Part shown: positions 13,561 through 26,323 of the stretch, one piece after another
Position numbering within the stretch: position 1 is the stretch's first letter
Layout: each line of letters opens with the position of its first letter
Assembly (NCBI RefSeq): GCF_901709675.1
Contig: NC_051099.1
Location: 7,192,001-7,256,000, forward strand
Direction of reading: 5' to 3'
Length of the DNA stretch: 64,000 nucleotides
DNA from: Syngnathus acus
Lineage: Eukaryota > Chordata > Actinopteri > Syngnathiformes > Syngnathidae
Position numbers and translations under genes: made by a program
Notes under the pieces: model-generated
Seen by the model: the letters and a program-made list of their open reading frames with translations, nothing else
Told to the model about the DNA's origin: nothing
The model's database searches: none

Positions 13561-16500
13561 TTACTCAATCTGTCTGTGGTTCCTGCTATCAAATATCATG
13601 GATCTCCTCTGTGGCTGGTAGAAGCAGCTGGTTGAGGTTTCTAGTCTCTGACCACTTTTTGGAATGGTCATTTTACTTTGAAGAGCAATCCCCTCTCCTG
13701 ATGTCTCTTTCACCGCTGCCTCCTCATTCAGGCTCTTGATGGATGACAGAAGCTTGCCGTCGTCGCCAGATGAAGGGTAATCCATGATGGGGAAAGGGGG
13801 GCTGAACAGGATCAGACTCTGCGGTCTCTGGCGGTTCCGAAAAGACGGCCTTTGTAGAAGGTTGGTTCTGTTGGGTCTCGGACAGTCAACAAACACTTCA
13901 AGACTCGGAGCTTGTCGCCTGGCGATGACGGGTACTTCTGCCGTGTTCGTCCTCGGGTTCTCCGCTTGTTTCTCGACCTTTGGGTGTGACTGGTGCTTAG
14001 GCACGGGCTCTTTATTCTCCAGCTCCTCCTTCAGATCCGTCATCACCGGGAGAGGTGCAGCCTGGCTTTTCTCTGTACTGGTTTTAGGAGATGCCTTGTC
14101 TTGTTCCTCGATGTCACTGTCTCTCCTGGAGGGAGGGATCTGACTATACTGCACCTTTGGAGGCACAACGGGGACGGCTTTGGCCTGGCACGTCTTTATC
14201 ATAAAGGCAGTGCGTACTGATGACACACTGACGGGGGCGGAATTTCGTCGCAGAGGTGCCTGCCGATCATTCAGGAACAAGTCCAACTCGGACAGCATCC
14301 CGTTGTTTACACTCCCAGACAAACTCCTCGAACAGGAGGCGAACTCGTGTGGAGGACGGCTTTGCTGATTAGAAATGTCTCGAATGCACCGAGGTCCGAA
14401 ATCTAAATTCAGAGAGTATGGTCTGTGTTTGGAAATGTGTTCGTCTCTTTTCTCCGATCCTGCTGAATCATAAGACATCTGTCTGTAAAAGTGTTGCGAT
14501 GATTTCTGTTTTTTTGGTCCGCACTTTCCGGTTGGAGCTTGCGTTCCATTGCTGGCCTGGGTCGAAGGCACATAGGTTATTTTAGTTTCACATTTGCTGC
14601 CGGACGTTTGGGGAATGGTTCCCGGCAAGGCGGCAGCCAGAGATGGTCTTTTCGATTGGTCGCCGCTGCATGAAGAAAATAAGGTCTGTTCCTCATCTGA
14701 GTTCAAAGTCACCGCTTGTGAGCTGAGCGACAATTGCTGTTTGAACAATTCCTCCACATCAGGTGAGTGTAGTGGACTGGTGACCCACTGCTTGTTGGAA
14801 CTGAGGTCCTCCCATGATTCCGCTAGGTCCAGATCCTCAGAGTTTCCTGCACATGCTTCATCATCCTCCTGGATTGGAAGATCCAAAGAATTGGGTCTTT
14901 CTTCCAAGCATATAGAAAACCTTGAAATAAGTTCGGGAATTTTCTCCACATCACACGAGACCTTTTGGTCTCCTCTAGGACTTTGGTGTTCCTCACATTG
15001 TTTTTGGCCGTCACCTGGAGAGTCAATTGGAAGAGCTTTGACTTCACTTTCCTCTAAAGTAAGCTGGCACTGTTGGACGTCTTTGTTCGCAGGTGGACTT
15101 TTTGGGGACATCTTCTTGTTTGTTTCATCCAAAACGGCGCTGGCAGGTTTTTTGTTTTCACTGGCCCAAACATCATTTTTATAGAGCGAAAAGAGGATGT
15201 CTGACTCTGACGGCTGCTTCTTTGTCGATTCAGCCCCGGGCGGGTGAAACTGATGATTGAGCGAGGCGTTTGAACTCGGGTCTTTACAGAACACAGACAG
15301 CGATGGAGAGCTGCGACTTCTTTTGGACTTTACGTCCACGGTTAACCTTTTGTTTGCGCAAGGTAACGTGGAATCAGATCTCTTATCCAGCAGGTCAGCT
15401 TCGGTTATCTTCAGCTCTTGGCGGGCGTCGTAGCAAAGCTCTTCTGCATTTTGAAGCTCCTTATCCTGGATTGAAAAGAAAATATATTTTGCAGTCAGAT
15501 ACTCATTTGAAAGACGACACTAGCAAGAGATGATTTACCTGTTGCGGGGCGTTTTGAATGTCCAGTTGTTGCCCACACGAGTGCGTTGAAGCTGTGCCTT
15601 CACTTGCAACGGAAAGCTCTTCCACTGGAGTAATACTTGTGTCTTCCCTGGCTTGTGGCACACTTGAGACCAGTTCTAAGGATTTTTTCTTCTCTGTTTC
15701 ATCTTTCTTGTCAGGCTCCACTTGGGAACACATGTTGCTTTTTCCACCAGCGCTCTGCTCTGAGGTTTCTCTGCTGGGTTTGAGGGTGGCCGCAGCCATT
15801 CTGTCCTTGGCGAGCCCTCTGCACGGCGTGCTGTTTGAACTGATGACGGCTGACACACGCAGCGGTACCGACACGGCGAACGGCTCTGAGATGTTGACGG
15901 CTCTACGCTGATGCCTCGGCGATGACTCCAGCGGAAAGAAGCTTCCCGGAAAGGAAGGTCGAGAGGTGTTGTTGTAGGAGGAACCCGAGTAGAGCATCCT
16001 CCTGTTTTTAGGCGATGTGGGCTTGTAGCCACTCAGCTCGTCTCCCTTGAACACCTTGAGCTGCTCTGGCAGTGTTCTTTGAGGGGTTCCCGAAGCACCT
16101 GATGACGCGCCCTTTTGGCTCAAGCCCGCGTTCCAACCGCCTGTTGCTCCGCCAGATTTTTTCCCCTTAAACTCCCAGTTTTGCTCGCGTTCACTCAAGT
16201 CATAAAGTGAATCAGATCCCAGTGTTCTTGATTTTACGTCTGGAACAAAAATGCTGCCTTGTCCCTCTGAAGGACTCTTTCCAGTTCTTTCATCATCTGG
16301 AAACAACAGAATGTGGACCAAAAATAATGTTGTTTTTAGCACACAAAGGAATCATCTTATTTGGCAAAGACTTTACCTGTTGGCAAGGAGCACAGTGACT
16401 CCATGCTTCTGGATGGTCGAAGCGATCCCTTTTCTGTGGGCAAACAGTCAAAGAGAATGACAGGAATCAAAAATAAAAAAATAACTTACTGAGCTCTTTA

Positions 16501-19500
16501 TCAACCTGCAGTGAGCTCATTAGAATTTGATCCAATTAATGTTTGTATGATGTTGTATTTGTGTCCCCAAGGAATGAAGTTACAATAGATTTGGCATCAT
16601 CCACCAGGTGGCGCAATAAACTCAAGGCCCCTTAAGTTTGACGCTGTGGATGTCTAAAACTCAAAAGACAAAAATTGTAGCTGTGGAACTAATTTGTAAT
16701 CAAATCTTTTATAACTTTGTAGTGGGTGTTTTGAGACAGATTGTCATGGGACTGCTTTTTTTTTTTCTTGGTTAGGAAGATTTCTTGGAATGTCGTTTAC
16801 AATATGTGCATTGTTTTGGGCTATGCTGCTGAGCTTTTTTTTTTTTTTTAAATGACAGCTTTGGGTGATGATATTGTGCCCTGCAGTGTACGTTGTGATG
16901 CGAGAAATCTTTGACGAGCTATCCATATTGCTGTTCCAGTCAAATGATACTTGCCCGTTAAGCCTGGAGCTCTAATGAACACACTTCCATTTCGGCTCAG
17001 TTTTCCTTTGGAATCCACGGAGCGTCCCAAATTGAAGATGGATTTCCATTTCTTTGACTTCCCAGAGAGCTTTCTCCTAAAAGATAAAAAGTTGTTGCTT
17101 AACCCGATTGGTTTGAATTGGCCACATATGCTGACCTTTGGTGATTGTGTGACGTACTTGCTGTCCAAGTCTATGACGGTGTGGTAGAGTGTGGTGTCAG
17201 GCAGACTGTTCTCTCGTTGGCGTTCTTTATGCACGGGATGGTTTGGACTTAAGGAACGGGCTTGGGCTTCTTCCAGGCTCATCAGTTTCATTGGCACACT
17301 TTGGCCGCTTATTGGGAGCGTGGCATACTTCTCCCCACACATCAAACTTGGGGCTGTTGGAGTACCATATGTCATGATTCTGCAAAATATTTCTAAGTCT
17401 GTTTGCAATGAATTTCATACCTTCTTTTGGTTTGATTTGCACGCATTCGCTGTTGAAGATCTGTTCCGTGTGGTTAAGAATGAACTCCACCACCGACTGT
17501 TGTATTCGCACCTCCTGGAAAGCCATGTCTCCATTTCCAGATGTGGCTTCTATTGTTTTGGATCTGTGAAAATAAAGCACACATTGGGTCTAGCAAAAAA
17601 AAAAAAAAAAGGTCAGAATCTGCTTGTGAGCCAAACTCACCTTAGTAGATTAGGAGCCCAAACCAAGGCCAGATTGCGTGTGTGCATGTTTGTCTGGGCA
17701 CTCAAAGTGGCGAGGCGGGCCAAATGCTTTGTGAGGTACTCCAGAGTCCTAAAGGCAGTAGAGAAACAATCATTCTATTAAAACACGAAATGTATAAAAG
17801 GCACAAAGTGTTATAGTTCACCTGAAGTGAGGGGTCGGCAGTTGCTTGACAATCTTTTGAATGTGTACAAGTCTTTCATGATCGCCGCATACTGAGGCCA
17901 CTTCCTGCATGCAAAATAAGCGTCATGTTTTTATTCCACTCACTGCTTTATTTGGAATATGAACCGAATTCCTGAGCCTGTGAGAACAAAGTAAACTCCC
18001 TCCTAGCGAGACCTGGACGCTCGCGTGAACGTAAACAAGCCTTTGCCGGAGCGGAGCGTGTGCGGCCAAAAATGATGTGACTGAAGCCTGAACACGTTTT
18101 CTGGATTTCATGTGTGACCAATATAAATTGCTTTTACGCTGTCTCATATGTGTTTGCTGGCAAGGTTCCAAGAAAAAAAAGGTCATAGTAAAGCACATGA
18201 TGACAGATATATACCCTAAAAGCTTCCAGGAAGGTTAGTGTCGAAAATCCTCTTCAAATGACGAATCGCACTCATGATGCCAAATCAAACATAGACCATC
18301 AAAGTTGTGATAAAGTATTGGCACACCTGAAACTTTGGAATTGGCACCCCCATTTTGGGAATACTTTCTTCATTATTTTAAGAACAAACAATACATGGAG
18401 AAATATAAATGGCCCACAATCGCTATTGCCGTTTATCCCAGGTTAGATAGGGTCGAGGTCACGTCTCTCGAGCTCTCCCACATCAAGCTTATGTAAGCAT
18501 ATTTTACTTTGTGGAGCGAAAAGGGCCTTTCCCAGTGGTGTTCCCCCCCCCCAAACTGTACACAAGATTTTAGATTTTGCAAGGCCTCTAGCCCAACTCT
18601 GACCTTGTCCGTCGCGCCTAATTAAACACCCCGTTTAATGAAGCAGGCACATTTTCAGCGCTCAAAAACGTAGGTGCGTCAGCAAAAAACTTTTTAGATC
18701 GTTTCGCACATTTGACAGTGGAGACAATCGTTTGATTTTTTTTTTTTTTATGATTTGAAGCCTCATTTCATATATCCTGTATAATCTGGCAGTGTCGTTA
18801 AAAAGAACTCTTCTATGTGGTGTGTCAAATTTAGAAGACATTTTATGTACACTTTACAGGATTCAATAGTGAGCATCAATATTTCTGTTCCTATACAGTT
18901 GTTTACAAATGCATGTTAAATGTGGCGAAGAGAATATTTTACTTTGAAAGTCAATTTGTCATTCATGTGCATTTTCTACTTGCACTTTTGAAATTTGATG
19001 TTGGGGACCACTGTATTCCGAGTCGAATTTTTTTTTAGGCATCATTTGGTAATAACTAAACTGGTGTCTGAGCTCAGTGGCAAACTTACAGTGAACTTGC
19101 TGTATAGCTCATATGTGAGCAGAGGATTTGGGAGCTCCCTGAAGTACAGCTTGCATAAGGAACCCACACAGTGGATGTCCTGGAGGTACACTTCCTTTGT
19201 AAGGTCAGGGCACGCCTCAGCGCTGAATTCCTGTCTGCACTCACACACACACACACATACACACACACACAGTTGATAAATGGCTTGACATGATCAAGTC
19301 AACTGTTTGTGTTACAGTGATGTGAGAAAAACAAGAAGCGTAACCCCCCGCCCCCCCAAAGCTTGATTTTATGTGTCAAATTTAAAATGAGCTGACGACA
19401 TACCTGAGCCGTTGGATGTTTGAGGTGACCCCTGATAACCTGTAGATCCCATGCACAATCCCGTGCTTCTCGATGAACTCTGCACATTTTTGTAGCACCT

Positions 19501-21461
19501 GAGGGACTTAAGTGGACAAATTGTTTTATGTTAGTTTTCTTTTCTGGTACATGGATAATGAGTGAATGACAATGGTGGTTCCGGTGTGCAAAGTGATGGG
19601 CAAACTAAGGGCGCACATGTTGCCTTGAATGCTACGGGCCTTGTTTTCTCTCCCCTTGGGTTACTGATTGTAGGTGGCCTTTGACAGGAAGTTAAAAATG
19701 GTTTGTTTGTTTCAGAGGAAGGTTGACACACCCAACCCTTGTAGCGGGTATTACTTACGACATTTCCTCTAATAGAAAACGGCTACCAGTGGCCCGACAC
19801 AACTTTCTTCGCTTACAGTGCATCACCTTCAGCGTGTCCGCTTAAGTTGGGACTTTGAAGTCCAACGACCTTTTTTGACGTGATCCTTTGCTTTTCTAAA
19901 CGGAAACATTGTTGTCGTCCATGTAATTTGTAGTCCGTCTGCCCGGCAGACTATTCCGACTTTGAACTACGCCCTCCCTTGCATGTATCTTGCTGTGAAG
20001 ATAGTCTACGTTATTTTTGGATATGCTTTGTCTTCCAGTATGTTGACATGTGTTTGACTTGATTGGACTCTCGGTTGCGTGCCTGCGGTGAAAAGCTGAC
20101 CAGTGTCGCCGCCTTGATTTCTGTCCTCTGTCTTTTTCCCCACCCAGACATCAACACAGGGATGCTCTTAGCTGCTACTCAGACATCCACTATATTTGCT
20201 TGAAATGGGAACATTTACTTGTCTTTAATGGAAGACCCCCAAAGAGTCTTTGGGCAATTTTATTGATGGCCAAGATACGGCTCTTCTAACTGTGTGTGTT
20301 TTGTTTACAATTTTAATATCAATATGACTCTTATGTATTAAAATAATTCTAGTGTTGAAGACTTTTGCACAGTACTGTACTGGCACGTTTTTAGAGTAGC
20401 TCTAGATTTCGGATTTGTTCGTTGCCACAATATTTGTTGTTTCCCATTATTTGTTATTAAAAATTGTACATATTTAATGAAGAGGTGTTTATTGCAAAAT
20501 ATATTCCAAAACTTTACAAAATGCAATCCAATGTGCTCTTCAGATAATTGTTGAGAAGATTCAAAAGACTTAAAAATTAAATCAGAAGACACAGTATAAC
20601 ATGTCTTGAGCTTGATTGTGGATACTTGTAGTCATTGTTACGTATTACCTGCTACAAGCAGGATTACACAACACTGCACCTCATCCAACTCTGTAGGGAC
20701 GTTTTCATATAATCTCATTCTCTTTATTGAACCAGATGGAGTCATTGTGTTTTTTATCCCCCACTATTCTTTTTTTTTTAAGTGTATGTGTATCTATGAC
20801 AGAGGTGGACGTCGGTGTCGGCGTACCCCCTCCCTCACTTCCTGGACTGAATGCTCCGCCTCGCATTGTGAACATGTACCCCCCCCACTCTCCCAAGTTA
20901 CATTCAAACTTCACTTTTGGGTTAATATCCTTTCCTTCATTTTTTACATAATGTGTTGCTTCCTCAAACCTTAATTGATGACAAATCTTACAAATTTGAG
21001 ATAATGGCAATATTATCTCAACAACAAAGATCCTATATTTAAATTATTGACCCTCTTGCTCTTTGTGCCTTTCTCTTAGTTTCCTGTCGGCAGCAGCGAG
21101 GCCCAGACGACGAGTCACAGGGACTCTCCCCGTCACTGGAAGCAATTGAGTCCAGAAAAAATGAGCCACACAGCCACACCCAAACTTTACAAATGGCCAG
21201 TGACTCCGGGCAATAGGTGAATGAATGGCAAGTAAATGTACAACACAAATCACGTTTGTCACATTTGGTGACATCAAGTTAATGTGTCTGATCACTTCTA
21301 TGTTTCAAATATGTTGGACCTAATTGTTCAGGTTATTGTAAGAGAAGAATATTAATGTTACCATCCTGTCCTGAGTTGTGGAGATGTTCCGTCAGGTCAC
21401 AGCCGAACGCATTTTCACTTCCTTTCGTCTTGGACTTCTGCTTGGTCCCTTTTTTCTTCAT
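13561..21461 (-). CDS. arhgap31: Rho GTPase-activating protein 31 (CdGAP)
   Basis: Ten coding exons on the minus strand: 21362-21461, 19404-19506, 19090-19234, 17822-17904, 17641-17748, 17421-17563, 16955-17353, 16377-16433, 15539-16296 and 13561-15465. They give 1266 aa; human ARHGAP31 is 1444. The start MKKKGTKQK precedes FGCDLTEHL, as in the family. The RhoGAP domain spans about residues 20-220, with the arginine finger in GIYRLSGV (Arg56), then YLQDIHCVGSLCKLYFRELP and NMHTRNLALVWAPNLL. Downstream are the conserved SKKWKSIFNLGRS block, NISEPFAVSVPLRVSAVIS, RRNSAPVSVSSVRTAF and a C-terminus ending GQRLETSTSCFYQPQRR...RQIE, which separate ARHGAP31 from ARHGAP30. Family role: inactivates Cdc42 and Rac1 at focal adhesions and lamellipodia. 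Oddities: intron 6 appears only 67 bp, intron 7 has a GC donor, and a CA repeat abuts one acceptor. Confidence 0.93.
16601..16614 (+). promoter_or_regulatory. CTCF-like motif
   Basis: CCACCAGGTGGCGC in arhgap31 intron 8 (between the exons at 16955-17353 and 16377-16433) fits the core of the vertebrate CTCF consensus in forward orientation. Motif match by eye only; occupancy is unknown. Confidence 0.35.
19241..19272. repeat. arhgap31: (CA)n microsatellite next to an arhgap31 splice acceptor
   Basis: A CA repeat with one interruption. Read on the coding (minus) strand it is a GT run ending only a few bases before the acceptor AG of the exon at 19090-19234, so it occupies the place of the polypyrimidine tract. 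Confidence 0.95.
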
Positions 21462-21539
21462 GTGGTTCCAGTTAACGGTCCAGATGATTAGCAGCTCCTT
21501 GTAAACGCAGCGTTGAATCCATATGACCCCGAGCAAGGG

Positions 21540-23720
21540 TGAGCTTGCTGATCAAAAAGCAGCCGCGTAGAAGTCCCCGGCAATCTTGTCCCAAATGTGC
21601 TGCATCCGCTCACATTTTGAGCGAGCGCTCGCACGACTGGAGGCTGAGAGGAGAAGTGACGTCACTTGTTTAAACTTTCCAACTCTTAGTGCAGCATTGC
21701 TTGACAGGAATGACACTGTGACAGTTTTGGTTTGCTGGGACGTGGCAACCGGCCGCTTTATCTGTGAAGGACTTGCAGAAAGTGCATTAGAATGGCTCTG
21801 TTTCCTGTTGTTGGGATTTTTTTCCCCCCTTCCACTGGCCAGTCCTCTCTGCTCCTTTCTATCTCCTCCTCTTTTCCTTCATTCCACAGCCTCCTCGTTC
21901 ACTGGCTCCTCTGTAGCGAGCAGCGACCAATACAAGGGAGGCCAATCATCTCAAGAACATTCTATTTATAATTCGATTTCGCTTCCTGATTTTTGAGTTC
22001 CATGTCTGAACTTGAGGCGGCCATGTGACACACATTTGAAGAAATGTTGAGGTTCAATCAAGGAGGTGAAGGTCAAAAGGCAACTTTGATTTCTTTCCTC
22101 GTTTTATCTGTATTTTTCCCTCCACGTTGGCCAGATTTATATGGGACGGCTGCCCTCTGCCTTCCTGAATGCTCCCAGTGTATACAATTTCCTGTGCAAA
22201 GCGTCCAGGCTGGAAAACAAAAACAGAGGGGTTCTGAAGGAAGGAGGGAAGTGGGAGGTGACTCAAGTGAGGACTTGAAGGGCACAGATGGGGAAATGGG
22301 GGGTGGGGTGCACGAGGTGTTAGGGTTAGGAGATGGACACATGGTTCTTGTTACATGCATTTTTCATCTTGGACCAACTGGACTCCAACTAAATGCTGAA
22401 CGCTTTCCTTCACTCTTCCAGCCATCTTAAGTGGATGTCATCACTGCATTGTGGTGGTTGTCGTGATTGACTCCTTGTATCTCCAGACTAAGTGGTTTTA
22501 CAGGGAAAATGACACACCCGCAACCCCATATTTCATATTCTGAGGTTTGAAGTCTCTCTACTGGATGCTTAAAAATGTCCAAAAAGTCATATGTTAAGAC
22601 CAATGGCGATGCATTGGCTCAGATAGGACCACCGATCGCAATGATGATGAGAAGTGAAGCAGAAAATCTCTATCGGCACTCATTTGTGTTGCCACTTGAA
22701 CCCAACGAACAGTCAAACCTCAAAGTCAAAGTAAAAAAAAAATATTTTAACAGTAATATGTTGCGTGTCTAAACACACCTTCCTGACTAATATTGCTTTT
22801 GCGGAATATGAATTTAGAAATCCGGCGTCGGCCATTTTTCCACTTACTGTCCACTGAAAATGACATCACAGTGCTTAAGGTTCAGCTAACGACCGTCACG
22901 GCAGCCCTTAACAGAATCCAAACTTCACCTGATGTGACACAGAATCATTGTTAAACTCATTAACATTTATCAAAAAAACGTCTATTTGTAACAATTATGC
23001 CCAATAACTATTATAAAGAAAAGGCAGACATTTTGATGGCTCTCTTTACTTTCTTCATGCAGCTTTCTACACATAGCACATATTGGCGTCAACAGTGCCT
23101 GTTTTAGAAAATGCACTTGAGTGTGTCACATGTGAGCTTGATGACCATGCCTGGCCTCTGCAAGACAAAGCCTCTTTCTGCACCATAGGAAGAGGACATG
23201 ACATCATTCTGTCCACCATACAAAGCCTCAGATATCCCGCTCTCTCTTTGCCCTGTTAAAAAAAATAAATATTGCCAAGAGGTCACTGGCAGGGAATAAC
23301 AAGCAGCTTTCATTGGTAGAGGTCACTGCACATTTTATCGCTGTAATAATTCATTTCTGATATATAGTGGAAACTATGTGAAGACATTCCATCACTTCAC
23401 AGAAATAAGATTCGGAAAGTGCAAGTAGAATTTCATGCGTATTCTAAATATTGCTTGGACAGGAATGCTTGTGGTTGTCTATGTGTCAGGGATTTCTTAT
23501 CTCTCCAGTGTGAGACCACTCCACTTATCTGCTTTAAGGGGGATCCAAGTGCCAATCATTATATTGTGAATGCAACTTTGTTACGTCTGCCCCCCAGTGG
23601 CCAGATTTATACACTGCATTCAGTGGAATCATTTCAAGCTAAAAAGCCATTTTCTTTATTTCAACATTTCACTTGTCTAAATTTACCATCGAATATGACA
23701 GCACAAACTATATGACATTA
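21540..23720. other. Non-coding region between arhgap31 and b4galt4
   Basis: This holds the arhgap31 5' flank and the region beyond the b4galt4 3' end. No additional gene was recognised. A reverse CTCF-like motif lies at 23587-23600. The rest is AT-rich unique-looking sequence. Confidence 0.6.
23587..23600 (-). promoter_or_regulatory. CTCF-like motif
   Basis: CTGCCCCCCAGTGG reads CCACTGGGGGGCAG on the minus strand, close to the CTCF consensus. It lies between arhgap31 and b4galt4 and faces the motif at 16601. Motif match by eye only. Confidence 0.35.
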
Positions 23721-23732
23721 TGAAAATAATTG

Positions 23733-23738
23733 TTTATT
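23733..23738 (-). terminator. b4galt4: Polyadenylation signal of b4galt4
   Basis: TTTATT on the plus strand, AATAAA on the minus strand, about 1 kb beyond the b4galt4 stop. It is the best-placed signal seen, but the 3' UTR length is inferred. Confidence 0.4.
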
Positions 23739-24719
23739 AGACATTTTTTTTCAAAAACATCTGTAGCAACAAAATCAGTCTTTCAGGGTTGCCAATGTGC
23801 CCGAAATCATCATTAAGTGCCATTCAAGTACTTTGCAACCAATCTATGAACGGAAGAAAGTTTTGATGGTCACAAAACATGCTCATTGTAACACCCAAGC
23901 CATTGCACATCACTTTAAGTCCACAATAAAATTGATATGTGCAGTTAAAGTCCCGTTACTAACCCTCATGCAGTCTACTACTTGTATCATGAGATGCTAT
24001 TTTCATTGATCACATTTAGATATTGATCCCCACACCCATTGCATTTTCCTGCAAAGCAAGAAGAGAAGGCCCTTTTTAAAAAATAAAATGGAGTACTAGC
24101 ATACAAAATTCCAGCTTTTCAGTCTGACAAACATTGCAGAACCACTAGGAAAATTCATTTGATAACCAAAATAGAAATGACCAAGATTATCAGGATCTGA
24201 GGACAGCCATTGCAAAACCAATATCCTAAAAGGCCACGTCACCCTTTTTCACAACTTCCAATTGCAAATGATTACAAATAAGTTGTGTGTAAATAGATAC
24301 AATCATATCATTCAGCTGAATGAATTTAAAAAAAAAAAAACATCACATCTTATTGCATACTCTTGAGTACATTTGTACTACAAAACATGTTTCTTGAATA
24401 ACAACAATTGGAATGATATCCAATTCACACATAATGGAGTAAGGGCACACCTCAAAGCTGTGTCGAAAGTATTCTAATTACGATATACATTATATTTCAT
24501 CTTCAAATCAACTATCAATACTTTTGAGGCTACTTTTACTGAAGATGATTGAGTTTCTATTCAGTCTTGCAATCATATCAAGACCGTGTCTTTTGAGTCC
24601 ATACAATTGAAGCTCAGCTAGACGTTTGGCCACAGATATGTGTGAGTAATATGTGCTTAAATGAAATGTGGAGCAGACCAATAAAGCTGTGTTGCTTCGA
24701 CAACATTTGGCGATGTGTT

Positions 24720-26323
24720 CTATGGCTTCCCGAGGTCTACGGTCACATTGATGTAGAGCGGCAACCTCTCCACTGATAATATCTGATATTTGCAGCTGTT
24801 CAGTCCATCTTTTTTCCAAACTAGTGGCGTCCGTCTTAACAGCTTCATCCTGCATTGGAGGGGGAGGAAAAAAGAATCAATTCGGGAGAGGTTTGGGATC
24901 ATGACAAATGACCAACCTGTCTTTGTTGACTTCATTACCGCTGTCTCGTTTGTGAAACACCATCGTGTAGCGTGCGATGTCAGCGGGTGGTCGCACAATC
25001 TTCATTTTTTGCAGCTCCACCCTAAGAGTGCACAAGATTTTTATTTATGTGTGGCTCTCCCCTTACCAAAAACAAAAAATCCAAATCCCTTTCTTTCTTT
25101 CACCTAATGCGTAGGTCATCGTCTTCTCCACCCCAACCCCAGTAGGTGTTTGCAAATCCATTCACTTTTCCGAACTGCTCTCTGCTCATGGCCGAGACTC
25201 CTCCAAAGTAGCCTTTGTAGTGCAGCCTGTTGGAGGGAACACATTAATTTTTAATCATCTAGGATTATGTCAGGATATTTCCAATAATCGACTAGCACCA
25301 CAAATGAGTGGGCCGTTTTACACACACATACAGGAAACGAGTCTTTTCTCAGGAACTTACTTGTATCCCGTGGCATTCCGGCCAACTACAAGGTGTTTGG
25401 GTTGTGAATCACAGACGTAGAGATTGCGATCATTTTCAGGAACCAAGTCCACGTCATGGAAAATGAAACAGTCCCAAGTGTAGTCTTTCAGTGCTTCCAA
25501 GTAACCCACGTTCAGTAGTTTGGCACGATTAAAAGTGGCATCACCGGCCTTTAAAAAAAAAAAAAACAACAACATTTGAATATGATACAAGAATGCGCAT
25601 ACAGAGCCGAAACAATGTAATTGTTAAGTACCTGCTGGATGACATAAACAGCATAGTGGAGTTGTTGCCTTTGCAGGAAGGGGTGCAGGTGGTGCAGCAA
25701 GTAGAGGAGATGTCGCTCTCGGTTGCGATGGGGAATGAGGATGGCCACGCTCTGTCTGGCCGTGCACGACAAAGGCTGATACCGGCCTTCCACCACTCGC
25801 TTGTTCTCACCCTCTACGTCTTTCACTTTCAGAGAGGGCTCAAAGTTCAGCTTCACAGCTCCTTCTAAGGAATCAGAATTGCCATCATCCACCCAGAGAC
25901 AGTGCCAAAGTTTTAGAACCTAGTTTTTAATATTTTCTATTCATACACTTCATTAGGAACATCTGTACAAAATGATGAGATTGAAAACTGTTGGGATCTG
26001 TTCTAAGAATTATACATCTTTTCTCCACTCGTTAAATCAAGCGTGGAGGTTAACTCACGTAGAAGCGGCGACTCCTTCGGACATTCTGCTCTCGGCGTCG
26101 GTGTCATTAAGCGAACCGCCACCGATGTCCCCAAGTTTGCCAGGTCCTGTGTGTTCTCTTTTTTAATGAGAGCTTGTGTTGCCGCCGAGAGAACCGTGAA
26201 AGATTTCACACTGCCACCCGAGAACAGGCAAATCCATGCCAGCACAGAAAGAGGGAGAAGCAGTAAAAAAAGGTACTTCACCCTGCGCGACAACTTGCAA
26301 CAAGCAGCCAAACAAAAGCCCAT
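24720..26323 (-). CDS. b4galt4: Beta-1,4-galactosyltransferase 4
   Basis: Six exons on the minus strand, 26059-26323, 25632-25864, 25361-25548, 25104-25226, 24917-25021 and 24720-24849, join in phase to 347 aa; human B4GALT4 is 344. It is a type II Golgi protein: a short cytoplasmic start with basic residues, then a membrane anchor near residues 17-37 (YLFLLLLPLSVLAWICLF). The catalytic part contains VAILIPHRNRERHL, FNRAKLLNVGYLEAL, the metal-binding FHDVDLVPEND (DVD at 198-200), HLVVGRNATGYK and the WGWGGEDDDLR acceptor-site motif near 258-268. Family role: transfers galactose from UDP-Gal to terminal GlcNAc on glycolipids and glycoproteins. The subtype is chosen from the close match along the whole length, including the C-terminal PLYINVTVD, and from its place beside arhgap31 as in mammals. 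Confidence 0.93.

Noticed and set aside
14594-15184. 196-codon plus-strand open frame
   Set aside because: It lies wholly antisense to the large last exon of arhgap31; a shadow of real coding sequence.
17191-17781. 196-codon plus-strand open frame
   Set aside because: Antisense to three arhgap31 exons and the introns between; no family resemblance.
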